Of a stretch of 64,000 bases of DNA, positions 12,336-23,266 are shown piece after piece. Origin of the DNA: Campylorhamphus procurvoides (Eukaryota; Chordata; Aves; Passeriformes; Dendrocolaptidae); contig WBMV01002763.1 of assembly GCA_013396655.1 (NCBI GenBank), positions 573 to 64,572 on the forward strand, written 5' to 3'. The notes under the pieces are model-generated. The model was not told where the DNA came from, ran no database searches, and saw only the letters and a program-made list of their open reading frames with translations. The number at the start of each line of letters is the position of its first letter. Positions within the stretch are counted from its first letter, which is position 1. Made by a program: the position numbers and the translations under genes.

Positions 12336-14048
12336 TCTGGAACCTCCTGAACTCATTTGAAAGATAGCTCAGATAAGACGTAGTCCTGGGTATGTCTCCA
12401 ACAAGGTGGGACCAAAACTCCGTCATGGAAGTTGAAAAAAATATTGAAAGTATGAGTGACAACATACTAATGAATAGAATTTGCAACATTGGGGACATAC
12501 GAGTTTTCAAATAACCATTTTCTGAAAACTCAACTCCTTGTCCAGAGAGGACAAAATACCATGCAATAAACTTGCAAAGTTCAAATGTACTTTGCCTGCA
12601 TCCTGGTGACATATTATGGATTCTTCAAAGCTGCCATGGAAGAAAGAATCTTTTTCATACCTGTCAAGTAAGATACTAATTTTGCAAATATGGCTCTATC
12701 TATGTAAATACACAGTCACAAAATTTTGAAACACATATGTACATATACATGAGTATGTGATTGTGTATGTTTATATATATATATATATATATATATACAT
12801 AGTGATATATTTTTATTATCTGTTGAGAAAAAGACCTTGGATAAGAAATGTATAATAGTGTTTCCTGTCCATAGTCTTATTTTTCAGTAGATAATCCCTT
12901 TCAGACTCATTCTCCTTACAAAACAATGTTTCAGCTATGACCTCTCATGGTCTCCTGCTCAACTAAACTGCAGTACATTTCCAATGGGATTGGCATGTGA
13001 AAGAAATTTTAAAAGTTTCTCCATTTTTTCTTTTCTCTGAAGAAGAGTAAGTTTGTTACAGAAAACATATACTCTGAATTTTTCCCCCTCAAGAACACAG
13101 ACGTGGAACTAACAGTTAAGTTTTAAGGCACAAATATCTTTGAGGCCAACAAAATTAAGTTTTTGGAAATTGCTTTTGGAATGGCTGTTGAGTTATGACA
13201 ACTCTTTCTGAAAGCTCTGGCACGCAGCCTCACACATTTTCTCTTTAAGATGGTTTATGATTAGAGCTCTGTGTGTAAATCAAGGAAAAAAGGCAACAAT
13301 ATTCATTGGCTAGAGACAGTGAAAATAATCAAGGTTCTCTGTGGTCTGCCAAGATAAATACATAGGTAAGAAAATATTAAACTGCACATTTTGACTTTTA
13401 ACAGTGATTTGAAATTTTCAGGCAATGGAAGATAAATGAAAGCAGAAATTCATGGTGTTCTTCAACATAAGAAAGAGACAGGAAATAATAAGTTTTACAG
13501 ATCTCTTTTCTGTTGTGTTTATAATAACTGCCTGGTGTGCTTTTCATCAGTAAACTTCAAAGTACTTTTCAAAACAGGTAATTTTTAGGGAGATTTGGGA
13601 AAATTCCAGCTAAAGCATGTTTTGATCGGGTCTTGCATAAGAAGGAAAAACAAAACAAATGGATTTCCACTAGTTTCCCAGGCATCAGGTAGGTTTTTCA
13701 CAGAAAGTACAAATTAGATCTCAGTTTTATATGCTGTGACACTTTGTGCTGGCACAGACATCATAATTGCCTGAAACATGGTCTGAGAAGGAATTTGCAA
13801 TTTGTTTACCCCTTCTTTTAACAACAACATTATCTCTAAATAACTTGGTTTTGAAGTAACAAATATATGATTGTAATTAGGGACTTTACAGGTGTTAAGT
13901 GTTCTCAGACTGCGACCTCAGTGATTAATGCAGGGAAAGATAAGAGGAGCTGTACCAAAACAGCTTGAAGAGGATGAAGAATGAGCACTCTCAGGCCCCA
14001 TGGGTAGGAGTGGGATAGGATTTCTTTTTTAAAATCATCTCAGCACAA
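12336..14048. other. Unique AT-rich sequence, no gene seen
   Basis: It contains a (TA)n microsatellite at 12771-12797. No other structure is recognised. Confidence 0.6.
12771..12797. repeat. (TA)n microsatellite
   Basis: An uninterrupted TA run of about 13 units, likely to be length-variable. Confidence 0.9.
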
Positions 14049-14224
14049 GTTGCCCAGAGAAGCTGTGGCTGCCCCATCCCTGGGAGTGTTCAAGTCCAGG
14101 CTGGATGGGGCTTGGAGCAACCTGGGATAGTGGAAGAAGAGGGCTGGCAATTCCCATGTCAGAGGGTGGAAATGAGGTGGCTTTTAAAGTCCCTTCCAAT
14201 CCAAACCATTCCATGATTCCATGG
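14049..14224 (+). mobile_element. CR1 LINE 3' fragment with tail
   Basis: Plus-strand CR1: TTGCCCAGAGAAGCTGTGG, CCCCATCCCTGGGAGTGTTC, CAGGCTGGATGGGGCTTGGA, GCAACCTGGGATAGTGG, TCCCTTCCAATCCAAACCAT, and a tail TCCATGATTCCATGG. The copy is 5' truncated, the usual CR1 form, and relatively little diverged. Confidence 0.95.
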
Positions 14225-15885
14225 TGATAATGTAGCTGCCAACACATGGACAGTTCTTGTGGCAGGTTTATCCAGCAAGTTGTGAAATACTGTTTCTTTA
14301 TTTAAAGTCTGAATATTTTATTGTTCCATGTCAGAGAGCTGGAAGGTGAAAAAAACAAGCTAAACCCATTGCTTAAGGTCCTGGCATGAGCTCTTTCACT
14401 GACCCATCTGATAGCCAGTGAGGATTATTGCCAAGCAAGGAGAAGGAATTTAAAAACATCTCTTTAAGAGAAAGGTTTTCAACTCCTAAAAGAAATTTTT
14501 GTCTGTGTAATAGGGATGCAGAATGCATGACCCCACAGATGCCCTCTTCTCCTAAAGATACATGACAGTGTCTCTTAATCTTGTCCTGGTGGAGTAAAGG
14601 ACTATATTTCTGCTGAGCTCTTGCACTGCAGAGATGTATTAATGACAGTGGCTGCAGTGGCTGCAGTGTTGACCATGTGCTGAAAATAGGAACTGAACTG
14701 AAAATCTCCATTTCACAAAGGTCAGTGAACAGGCATCATTGCAATACATCTTTTAAGCCTGGGGGATCTGATTCTACACTGTATCTTTTGAAGTTTGTGT
14801 CAGTTTAACTTGTCTGAAATCAGTGGAGTTAGAAATGGCATAAAGCTGGGCAAAAATAGCTGTGAGTCACGCCTTTTTATTTTCAAATATAGGAGCCAAG
14901 TGTTTATGGTGGTTTCTCCATGAAACAAGAATAAATGGGGATATCTGGAGAGGGTTTTGATGGCTTGTCTGAACCTGTAGCTCAGAAAACATGAATTCAT
15001 GCAAACCAAACCCAAAATGCAGCGCAGGCACACAACCCAGTGAACAAAACCTGCTGACTTGCACATGGCTTTAGTTGCAAAGTCACATTCATCTGAAACA
15101 TTTTTCATTGCAAACTGTTCACAAAAATCTGCAAATAGTCAGTGTTTACAGGGAAGAATGGCTGTGCAGAAAGGATGCAGTCAGAACAGATTTGCAGGTC
15201 TATACAGCAGGTGAGAAGAAAACAAATCCAAGCAAAACACCCTGAAAACAAAGCTGCCCAACTTCAAGCCTGAAATCTTTCTGTAGACTGCTGTTTTCTG
15301 AGCTAGTGGTAAAATCTCCAGACTCTATGCATTGAGTCTGTACATTTAGTGATGGGCAGTCAAGCATGGCAATTATTTGCAATACAGCACACAGGTATTG
15401 TTCCCTTATCAGGCACACAGGTAGTGATTTAGGGATGAACACCGGTAAGTACTGAGTCAATATCCCTCCAATGAGTATTGCAGTCCAACCACATTGCTTG
15501 GAGAGTGATGAAATTACAAGCTCTTTTTGCCTCCTCTGAAATATAGCTGGGTCCTGGCCTCAAAGTGCTGCAGTAAAAGAGTGTAAGTGTTGGTATGATA
15601 TACCCTGCACTCAGACAATGTTTTGGGAAAGCAAAAAGACCTTTTTTTTTTTTTACACATCTCTGGATGGAACCTATCCTGCATTCCTTCTCCCCTCACA
15701 CATCCAAAGCAAGGAGTGAATTTTAATTTAAACAATTTAAATTAAACTAATCTTTCCCTCCTAAGTTATCTATAACTAATGACTAAGACTTGATCTAGTC
15801 TTTGCCATCCCGAGGCTGAAAATGTTTTATAGATGTATTTTCCCTATACAATTCTTCTACCCCAATACTATTGTCACTGTTGTAT
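14225..15885. other. Unique sequence, no gene seen
   Basis: No recognised gene. The stretch at about 14813-14870 vaguely resembles an old amniote interspersed repeat but is too weak to name. Poly-T lies at about 15643-15655. Confidence 0.5.
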
Positions 15886-15995
15886 AAAGGCAGAAACTGA
15901 GGAGCAAATCTTCCCCGAAACCATAGAAGACTGGGGCAGAGATGGGGTGAGAATTGACAACTGCCAGACCACAGCCCCACTGTTTGTCCCTTTGA
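15886..15995 (+). repeat. Possible MIR-like SINE fragment
   Basis: AAGGCAGAAACTGAGGAGCA followed by a GGCAGAGATGGGG block and a CCAGACCACAGCCCC end is in the same order as the 3' half of the ancient MIR SINE. It is diverged and not secure. Confidence 0.35.
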
Positions 15996-16096
15996 AAACA
16001 TGCAGTGCAAACAGTGGGGTCCAGCAGCGCTGTCAGGAGCAGAATTTGAAAGCTGTGAAGTCTGCAGGGATGGCTGGACACCATGTGGATTGGGGA

Positions 16097-16240
16097 AGCA
16101 TCGGAACAGGCTGCCCCTGGACGGGTTCAGCCCGTGTGCAGGTGTGGTGCTCTGGGACATGGATTAGTGGTGGAGGAGGCAGTGTCAGGCTGATGGGCCC
16201 AGAAGTCTTCTCCAGTCTTAAAGATCCCATGATTTTACAA
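16097..16240 (+). mobile_element. CR1 LINE 3' fragment, degraded
   Basis: GGAACAGGCTGCCC, then after a disturbed middle GGGACATGGATTAGTGGTGG, AGGCAGTGTCAGGCTGATGG, TCTTCTCCAGTCTTAAAGAT, and a decayed tail CCCATGATTTTA. The order fits the CR1 3' end on the plus strand, with part of the middle lost or diverged. Open frames on both strands run through it and are not genes. Confidence 0.8.
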
Positions 16241-17100
16241 GAAAGTTTTACTCATTCAGGTAGTCCCATGGAAGAAAATGGCAATAAAGAAGGAGTGCTT
16301 TAGGGAGCATAAGCATGCTGCACTGGCAAATGTACAACTGCATGGCCAATAGCTACTTCTTAAAGTATCTGCTTTCAGAGTGGTCACCTAAATTAACAAC
16401 TAAAACCCCTTAAAAACCATGAAAACTATGTCAGGTGTTAATTCTCTAGTATAAACTTACCCAGACTGCTTATCACACCATATAATATAGCTCATTAGTT
16501 GAAATATGTTACTAAGTAAAAACCAGTTTAGATGCACTTTTCTTATGCAGTTAATCAAGAAAGAAAGGCTACGAAGGGAATCACACAGGCAAAAACCAAG
16601 GGAAAATGGTTTGTAAACGAACACATGATGCAGGGGCTGCAGCTTTCAAACTTTTTCCTGTTCAGGAATCAGGGAAAAAAAATAAAATAAAATGGCACAC
16701 TTCTACAGTAAGGAAAAGAGAATTGTCAAGAGGACAAGACAGTAAGAGGGTGCCAAAAGCCTCATAGTTGTACAAATTGTGTGTTCTTTTTGTAGGAACA
16801 CTCATGAACAGAATTTCTCTTTTAATATTTTCCTCCTCACGAGGAAATGAGGCAAAGAGAGGCATTTCATGGAGAGGGACTGCTAAAGTAGATGCTCCTG
16901 GACTGTGAAGGGAAGAAAAGTAATTTGGAATAAATTATATTGCTCTTGCTGGCCTTTTTTATTTTTGTTTGGTTTATTTTGTTTTGTTTAAATTCTCAGT
17001 TTAATGTTTTATTTCAGATCACCCAGAAATATGGAACTATACAGTTAGAAAGGAGAAAAACTATACAATTTTCTTGTCTTCTTTAAAGTAGATTCAGTTG
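16241..17100. other. Unique AT-rich sequence, no gene seen
   Basis: No recognised feature beyond T-rich runs near 16960-17010. Confidence 0.6.
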
Positions 17101-17294
17101 TTCCCATCATCCCTAAGAGATGTTTCTATAACCTGTTCATGATGATCTCCCATGCTGGCAACTCCAAGGCTTGCCTAGTCAATATATCCCAGTATAACCC
17201 TGACAGTCTTTCTGTTCCTAATGTTTAACCTGAATTTTTGTTTCTGTAAATTAAACAGACTGTTCCTGTCCTACGTTTCAAGGACACAGAAATT
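17101..17294 (-). mobile_element. Ancient CR1 LINE fragment, antisense
   Basis: The plus strand reads CCATCATCCCTAAGAGATGT, TAACCTGTTCATGATGATCT, ATGCTGGCAACTCCA, a TATCCCAGTATAACCCTGAC block, CCTAATGTTTAACCTGAATT and CTGTTCCTGTCCTACGTTTC. This is the order seen in the complement of an old CR1 3' region. No tail repeat is preserved. Divergence is higher than in the other copies, so it is an early insertion. Confidence 0.8.
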
Positions 17295-20200
17295 ATATAC
17301 TAATTTTTTCTCTTTGCTGAGTTATCCCAGGGAGGTGTCCTGTGGTGGCTGTGGTCTGTAAACAACACTGGGGTATAAATTAGTCCTGTAAATATTTAAA
17401 AGGTAATATCAGACAGACCAGAGATCAGGGCAATTCTCTCTCTTTCTTCCCCCAATCCCCCCATATCTGAGGAATATTTTTATTGACATCCTTGCATTCA
17501 GATATTAAAACCAACATTAAGAGATGTGGCTCTTAGTCAATGTGAAAAAACACTGTATGTGATTCTCATTGCCTGCTCTCTTGGTTTTTATCATGTTATG
17601 ACAACCTTCAATTTAATTCTCACTCTGAATTTAATATTTTCCCTCTCATCATATGCCAAATCTCTTCATCCCTGCTGCTGTTAGTTCCCAAAGTGCAGTG
17701 AGATCTCAGAGGGTCTACAACACTTTTTATGTGAATACAGATTAAAATGCCAATCTCTGCATTCATCCCTCATGTTTGGAATTTTCTTTTTTTTTTCAAA
17801 TTAAAATTTTGTTTTCTCACAGTTCCTGTATAAGTAAGTAGAGTTGAAAATGTTGGCAGAATGAATTTTCCAATTTAGTTGCAATTCTCCTCTTTAGTTT
17901 GCTTTTGTTTTGGTTTGTTTTTTTTTCCTTTATTTACCTTTATTACTCTTCATCTACAGCACTGCACAGAATTTGCTATGGCACAATAAGTTCCTCTATG
18001 TAGCTCAAATCACATGAGCTCTGTAATGCAAGATGTTACATGAAGGGTTGAGTTAGAAATAGAATTGTCTCCCTTCCTCAGAAACTTGCTGGTACACACT
18101 AAAACCTGTCTTACTTCTTCCCCTTATTACCAGGTTAATGAATTGGATGAAAAAAACTGCAGAAATAGACCAGAAAGAAAAAAAAAAAACTGCTATTGAG
18201 GTTGGTGGTCACGACCTCACAAAAACTCAATGTGACTCATCTCGGGGAAAAATGAAGGTTCAGCAGGAGGAAATCATCACAAGTTCAGGGTCATGATGGA
18301 GAAGCAACTTTCATCACTTGAATTGCAGGGTTTAGGGTGACATGGTCATGACTTCTCTCGCGAGTACATTCATCAATCATTCCTGCACAGCACAGAAGCA
18401 GCTGCAGGGCCAGAGATGCAGAGTTGGGTATCACAGGAGAGAAATGACATTTCACCTCCCCTTCGGGGATTATTTCACCAAGAAGCTGCTTTAAACAACA
18501 CAAGACCAATTTGGTGGCAAACCAGGCTGAAATTCCCCTTATAGATTTTGCAAAGGCTGTTGGATTTTTTTCTCCTTCCTTTTCCAAGAAGAAGAGCCTG
18601 TACAAGTTTTTGTACAAGACTATGCAAGCAGTTCCAGTGCAGCTGGACCTGCTTTCCAAAGCACAGGATGTACTCCCACCAAACCTGTATTATAAACTAA
18701 TGGTTCTCTGTGGTTGTGAGCAGGATGAGAAGCTAGACTTTAGATGCAGAAACTTTTAGTGTAACATTTATCGCTCTTTCTCCTTTACCTGGAGTCACAG
18801 TGAACCAGTCATGTCTTTTTAAACTACATCCAGGCAGCAAGACTGTGTTCACTACATCCCTGCTTAGACAGGTAGTCCTTTTTCAAGGGAGGTATTACAG
18901 TACTCATGACAAATGAGACAGCATTTGTCAACAAAGATTGCACAGCTGAATCAGAAATATTAATTTACACATTCTTGGTTAAAAAGGGCAACACTGCAGT
19001 AAATCATCTGTGCTGACAGATATCTCCTGCTCTCTGTAGCAACTGACTTAACAGACTCACTCTCACTGTAACAGGAAGATCTACCTAAAGGCAGAGTCAG
19101 TATTAGGGTTACAAGACAGTACAAACTTCTGGTTTCAGTCCCAGTCATATTATTAACTGCAAAATCAAGCTGTGCTTTCATCTAGATATTGGTCCGAGGT
19201 CCTTCTGCTTTCATCACTAGGAACAAATGAAACAGCAGTTTCTTGATGAGAAGATCACAGAGAAGAATAATGGCAATTCCAGGAAAGCAGTGCCCCTCCT
19301 GTGCTGGAAGTTGCATAAGGCAGGGACCACAGGAGTGACCCCTGACTCCAACAGTACCAGGAACATTACTCTGCAAATGAATATTGATCATACAACCAGC
19401 AATCCGGATGTCTAGATCCTAGCACAATTCAGCTGCCACACAGTGAGGAAAAGGGGCCATGAGAGAAGACAAAGAGCTTTACTAAACACATGATGTTATT
19501 GCTGGATAAAACACTTGTGATGATGTTAAGATCAATGCATAAGTCTCCAAGAGTTTAATACACAGCTGTATTTTTAAGCAGAACACTAAAGGACCATGTC
19601 TAGCCCAGTTTCAAGAACAGGTTGTGCAAATAGCAATACAGAAAAAAGCTGGGAGAAGAAAACAGGGTAATTATGGGTCAGTCTTGCCCAATGCTCATCA
19701 CACACCACCCACTGAATCTGCCAGGACAGGAGGATGGATTGCAGCAAAGCCAGCAGCAATTCAGTTCAACACTGAGCAGCCTGACACTGCTTGGTTCTTC
19801 TGCCTCTGTTTCCATGCCATCTAGGGATGGAGCAAAGGAGTCAAAGATAATACTTCTGATTTCCACAGCTCTGCCAACCACCATAATTAGTAAGAGCCTT
19901 GTGAGCCCATTAGCTGTAGATAGAAAACATCTCATGCTCTTAGAAGGAAAGCAAGATTTGCTTTGTCCCAGAGGGGAAATATGGACAGACCTTAATAGAG
20001 AGAAGCAGAGCACTAAATGGACAGCCTTTCCCAGAAGTCGTTTTTCTTCCTTCAACCAAGAGTAGCATCTGTTTTTTCTTCTCTTGCATTTCTGTGAAGC
20101 ACTGAATAAATTCCAGTTAGTTTGGTTCATTGGTTAATTGTAAGGCTTCTGCCGAGGCAGAGGATGTTTCCTTGAAAATTACACACCAGGGGAGTGGAGT

Positions 20201-23087
20201 GAGAATTTTGCGGGGAAATATATAACACATTGTATGGTTTGTGGAAGGAAAGGCAAACTATTAAGGAGAATATGAAAGCCTGGATAAGCTGGAGTAGCTT
20301 AAATTGCAGATCCTTCACATATAATTTAAGTGTTTTGAAGAAGGGAAAAATTAAAAAAATGCTTCACTCTTGCTTTAATATAACTGCTAATACACAAAAA
20401 ATTAAGCAAAATATGAAAATTAGTAAAACTGAAGAAAATATGTGAAATAATTCCTAATACATGACTGTAGAACACATTCTTCTTGTTCTTACAGCTCTTT
20501 TAAGACATGTGAATCCAAAGAGCCTCCCTAAATGCCTTGGATTGTATAAGTAAGTGATCTAATTTTAAAATTAACAAGAAAAGGTATTCCTGATGGTTTT
20601 CTAAGCTCTTTTCTCTCTAGCTGGAACTCTAAGTGTAAGAACAGATTTTATTGTTTTGTTCAGTAATGTTCTCCTTTGACTTTGGACTGTGCCAAGAAAC
20701 CACAGGAAAGACAAAAGCAAGAGAATTAACCAGACTTTTTGAAATCTAAGACTAAAGAAAAGGACAGAAATAAAGACTGTAAAGTGAATAAAGAATCCTA
20801 TCTACCTGCTTAGTGCTGTATTTCTTTCAGTAGAAATAATCAAGAATTATTTAAGTAGGTTTGCTCTAAATTGAAACATAGACTCAATTAAAAAAAAAAA
20901 AACAAACTGAAGGCAAACAAAACCTAAAAGTTTATTTAGAAAAGTAAAATCCAGTTAGGAGTTTGTTATTTTCAGGAAGAGAAACAAGCACAGGCTGTCT
21001 GGCTCATGGTGTCTCTAAAACTGGCTTAGAGTCCTCTGGAGTTAAAGAATTCCCTGCGCCGTTGGAATAACCTCAGAATCACACAGCCCTGCTCTGGAAT
21101 CATTTCCCTGCCTTATACTTCAGAAACCAATGGCAACTTGCAATACTAGGATACCTGGAATGACCTTTGAAAATCCATTCCCCTTACAAGTTTAACAGAT
21201 GGGCATAGAACACTTTGCTATTTTGGAAAACATTAGTTTAAATCATTGCCTCAATAAAACATTGCCTTCACCGTGAATCCTCATTTCCCTATGAATATAC
21301 AGCAACACATTCCAGATAGCTCTGGCTGTAACAGAAACTGCTCTGTTTTTCTCCCATGTTTTCCAATTCCAAGTTGAAGAAAAAAGAAAAATTGCCTAAA
21401 GTATGATGAAAGCTATTTAATGGTTTGCTAGGAGAACAGACATCTGTAGTCGGGAGAGAAAATACCAGCTGAGTTGGTTTAAAAATGAGGTTGATGTGCT
21501 GCTTGGCACGAGTCTCACACTATCTCATGCAAAAAGTCTGCCATGAAATTGGCACTTCTGGAGTATTTGTGTAGGACCTACAGGCATATCCATGCATGAC
21601 ACTTCCTTGAGGTGAAGCCTTAGCAAATATGCCATTTTCCCAATTTAGAACCAAAGATCTGTAGAAAAGCTCTGCAAAGAATGGAAATTTCCAGTGTGTT
21701 GCTCCACCCCCAAGGCTGTGCTTTACTTCCCTGCCTTCTCAAGCACTCCCTAACATCTGACATGCAAGAGGTGAAGGGAAGCCTTATTAATCAACCACAA
21801 AGCACACTGAAGCGCCTAAATAACTTGTTTATACAAATGATCTGCTCCTCTGCAAGTGATGAGGTCAAGAGGCCCATTTGTCGTGCCGTGCCATTTTAGG
21901 GATGCAGCAGGAGGCATCGGCGGCTGCAGTTTTGTCACGCTCTGCTTTCCACCCCTCGGAAGGATCATCACTCTTGGGCTGTCAGAGGCATCGAATATCC
22001 CAGCACATGCTGCATGTTTGATAGAGCGCTGCCTCGGCCATTAATCATGCAGGGAGCTAAATTCCCACTGTCAATACGGGAATTCTGCAAGGGCAAGGAT
22101 GGGTTATCAATTCTTATTGAGGAAATGACAACGAGAAAGTGGGTCAGTATGAGGTTGCCTTAAAGAAGTTTCTTAAAACTAAAATTATCTGACTAGCTAA
22201 ATTTTATAATGTGATTTAACTTTAAACTATTTTCCATATCCTGTTACAAACCAAGTCTCAAGGATTGACCCTTTTTTTTTCCCTAAGTACATCCCTTTCT
22301 TGGAGTATAATATCACATCAGACAGAAAAAGGGGGATTTTAAACATTATCCCATTATAAGATTATTTGCTATGGCAATAAGAAGAAAGTTTTGAGGGTCT
22401 TGTAGGTTTTGAAAAAACATTTTGGAAAAAAAAATTTAGAAACACAGCTATACTGGTGAGGACAGACAGAAATCCTCCAAACTACCAATAGTCATTTAGG
22501 TTGTCAAACAGGTGCAGAGACTAAAATGAAGCAATATGAAATATGTCAGGCATTTCAACTTAACATTCCTGTATTCATTAAGTGTTAAGAATAAAAAAAA
22601 AGTCATGAAGACTCAAATCAGCTTCAATAACATCAAAATTCAACTTATAGAATTACAAATGATCAGTAGTAACACAAAAGGATTTCTGAGGGAAGAGACC
22701 TCTTTGATCTAGCAGAGAAAAGTATAATGAGACTCTGTGGCTGGAAGCTGAAGGTAGACATACCCAGAACAGAAATAAGGGAAACATTTTTAAGGATAAA
22801 TGTAATTAACCATTGGAACATGATACTTAGGAGGACAGTGGGTATTTCATCCCCTGACATTTCAGAATCAGTCAATTCCTAAAAGAAGCACATTAATACA
22901 CTGACAAGGTGTTATGAGCTTGATACAGGGATCATTCTGATGAGGAAGTTAAAAAAGAGGCTGATGTGGAATAACCCTTAGAGGTCTGTTCATAGGTACA
23001 ATGTCCTGTTACTAATCCAATTATTTTCTTTTTTTTTTCTTGTATATTCTGCATATGGAGTTTTTCAGCCTTGGGGATGACCTCCTT
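17295..23087. other. Unique sequence, no gene seen; two CpG-retaining blocks
   Basis: About 5.8 kb without a recognisable gene. Frames of 120-150 codons at 18291-18659 and 19678-20130 have overlapping frames on the other strand and no domain that I recognise. A CpG-retaining stretch lies at 18240-18480 and a stronger one at 21850-22085. Confidence 0.5.
21850..22085. promoter_or_regulatory. Candidate conserved non-coding element
   Basis: This block retains ten CpG dinucleotides within about 200 bases (21881-22078) in a window that is otherwise CpG-poor. It carries a CCATTAATCATGC core (homeodomain-type TTAAT/ATTA) at 22038-22050. It shows no repeat similarity and no sustained exon-like frame. 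It is offered as a possible enhancer or other constrained element. Conservation itself cannot be judged from one sequence. Confidence 0.3.
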
Positions 23088-23266
23088 GGCCTTGGAATCA
23101 CCACCCCCAGAGGTGTTTAAGGAAAGACTGGACACAGCACTTGGTCGTGTCACATCAGGGATGGTGTTGGGTCATGGGATGGTGTTGGGTCGTAGGATGG
23201 ACTACATGATCTCAGAGCTATTTTCCAGCCTAATCACCCTGTGGTTCTGTGATTCTGTGATTCTAG
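23088..23266 (+). mobile_element. CR1 LINE 3' fragment with tail and internal tandem duplication
   Basis: Plus-strand CR1: GGAATCACCACCCCCAGAGG, TGTTTAAGGAAAGACTGGAC, GATCTCAGAGCTATTTTCCA, GCCTAATCACCCTG, and a tail TTCTGTGATTCTGTGATTCT. Inside it an 18-bp unit, GGGATGGTGTTGGGTCAT, occurs at 23158-23175 and with one change at 23176-23193. Confidence 0.93.

Noticed and set aside
12214..12612. 132-codon minus-strand frame
   Set aside because: It starts inside the antisense CR1 copy and continues into AT-rich DNA. No domain.
15833..16303. 156-codon plus-strand frame
   Set aside because: It runs through a MIR-like stretch and a CR1 fragment, and other frames are open over the same bases. No recognisable protein.
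18291..18659. 122-codon minus-strand frame
   Set aside because: No domain or homology recognised, and a plus-strand frame overlaps it. The region may be constrained DNA rather than coding.
18795..18815. Sequence starting TCACAGTGAACC, like the mature miR-128 5' end
   Set aside because: The match stops after 12 bases and the upstream sequence does not form the needed hairpin arm.
19678..20130. 150-codon minus-strand frame with a 130-codon frame opposite
   Set aside because: Cysteine/serine-rich random-looking translation, no domain, open on both strands. Kept only as unique sequence.
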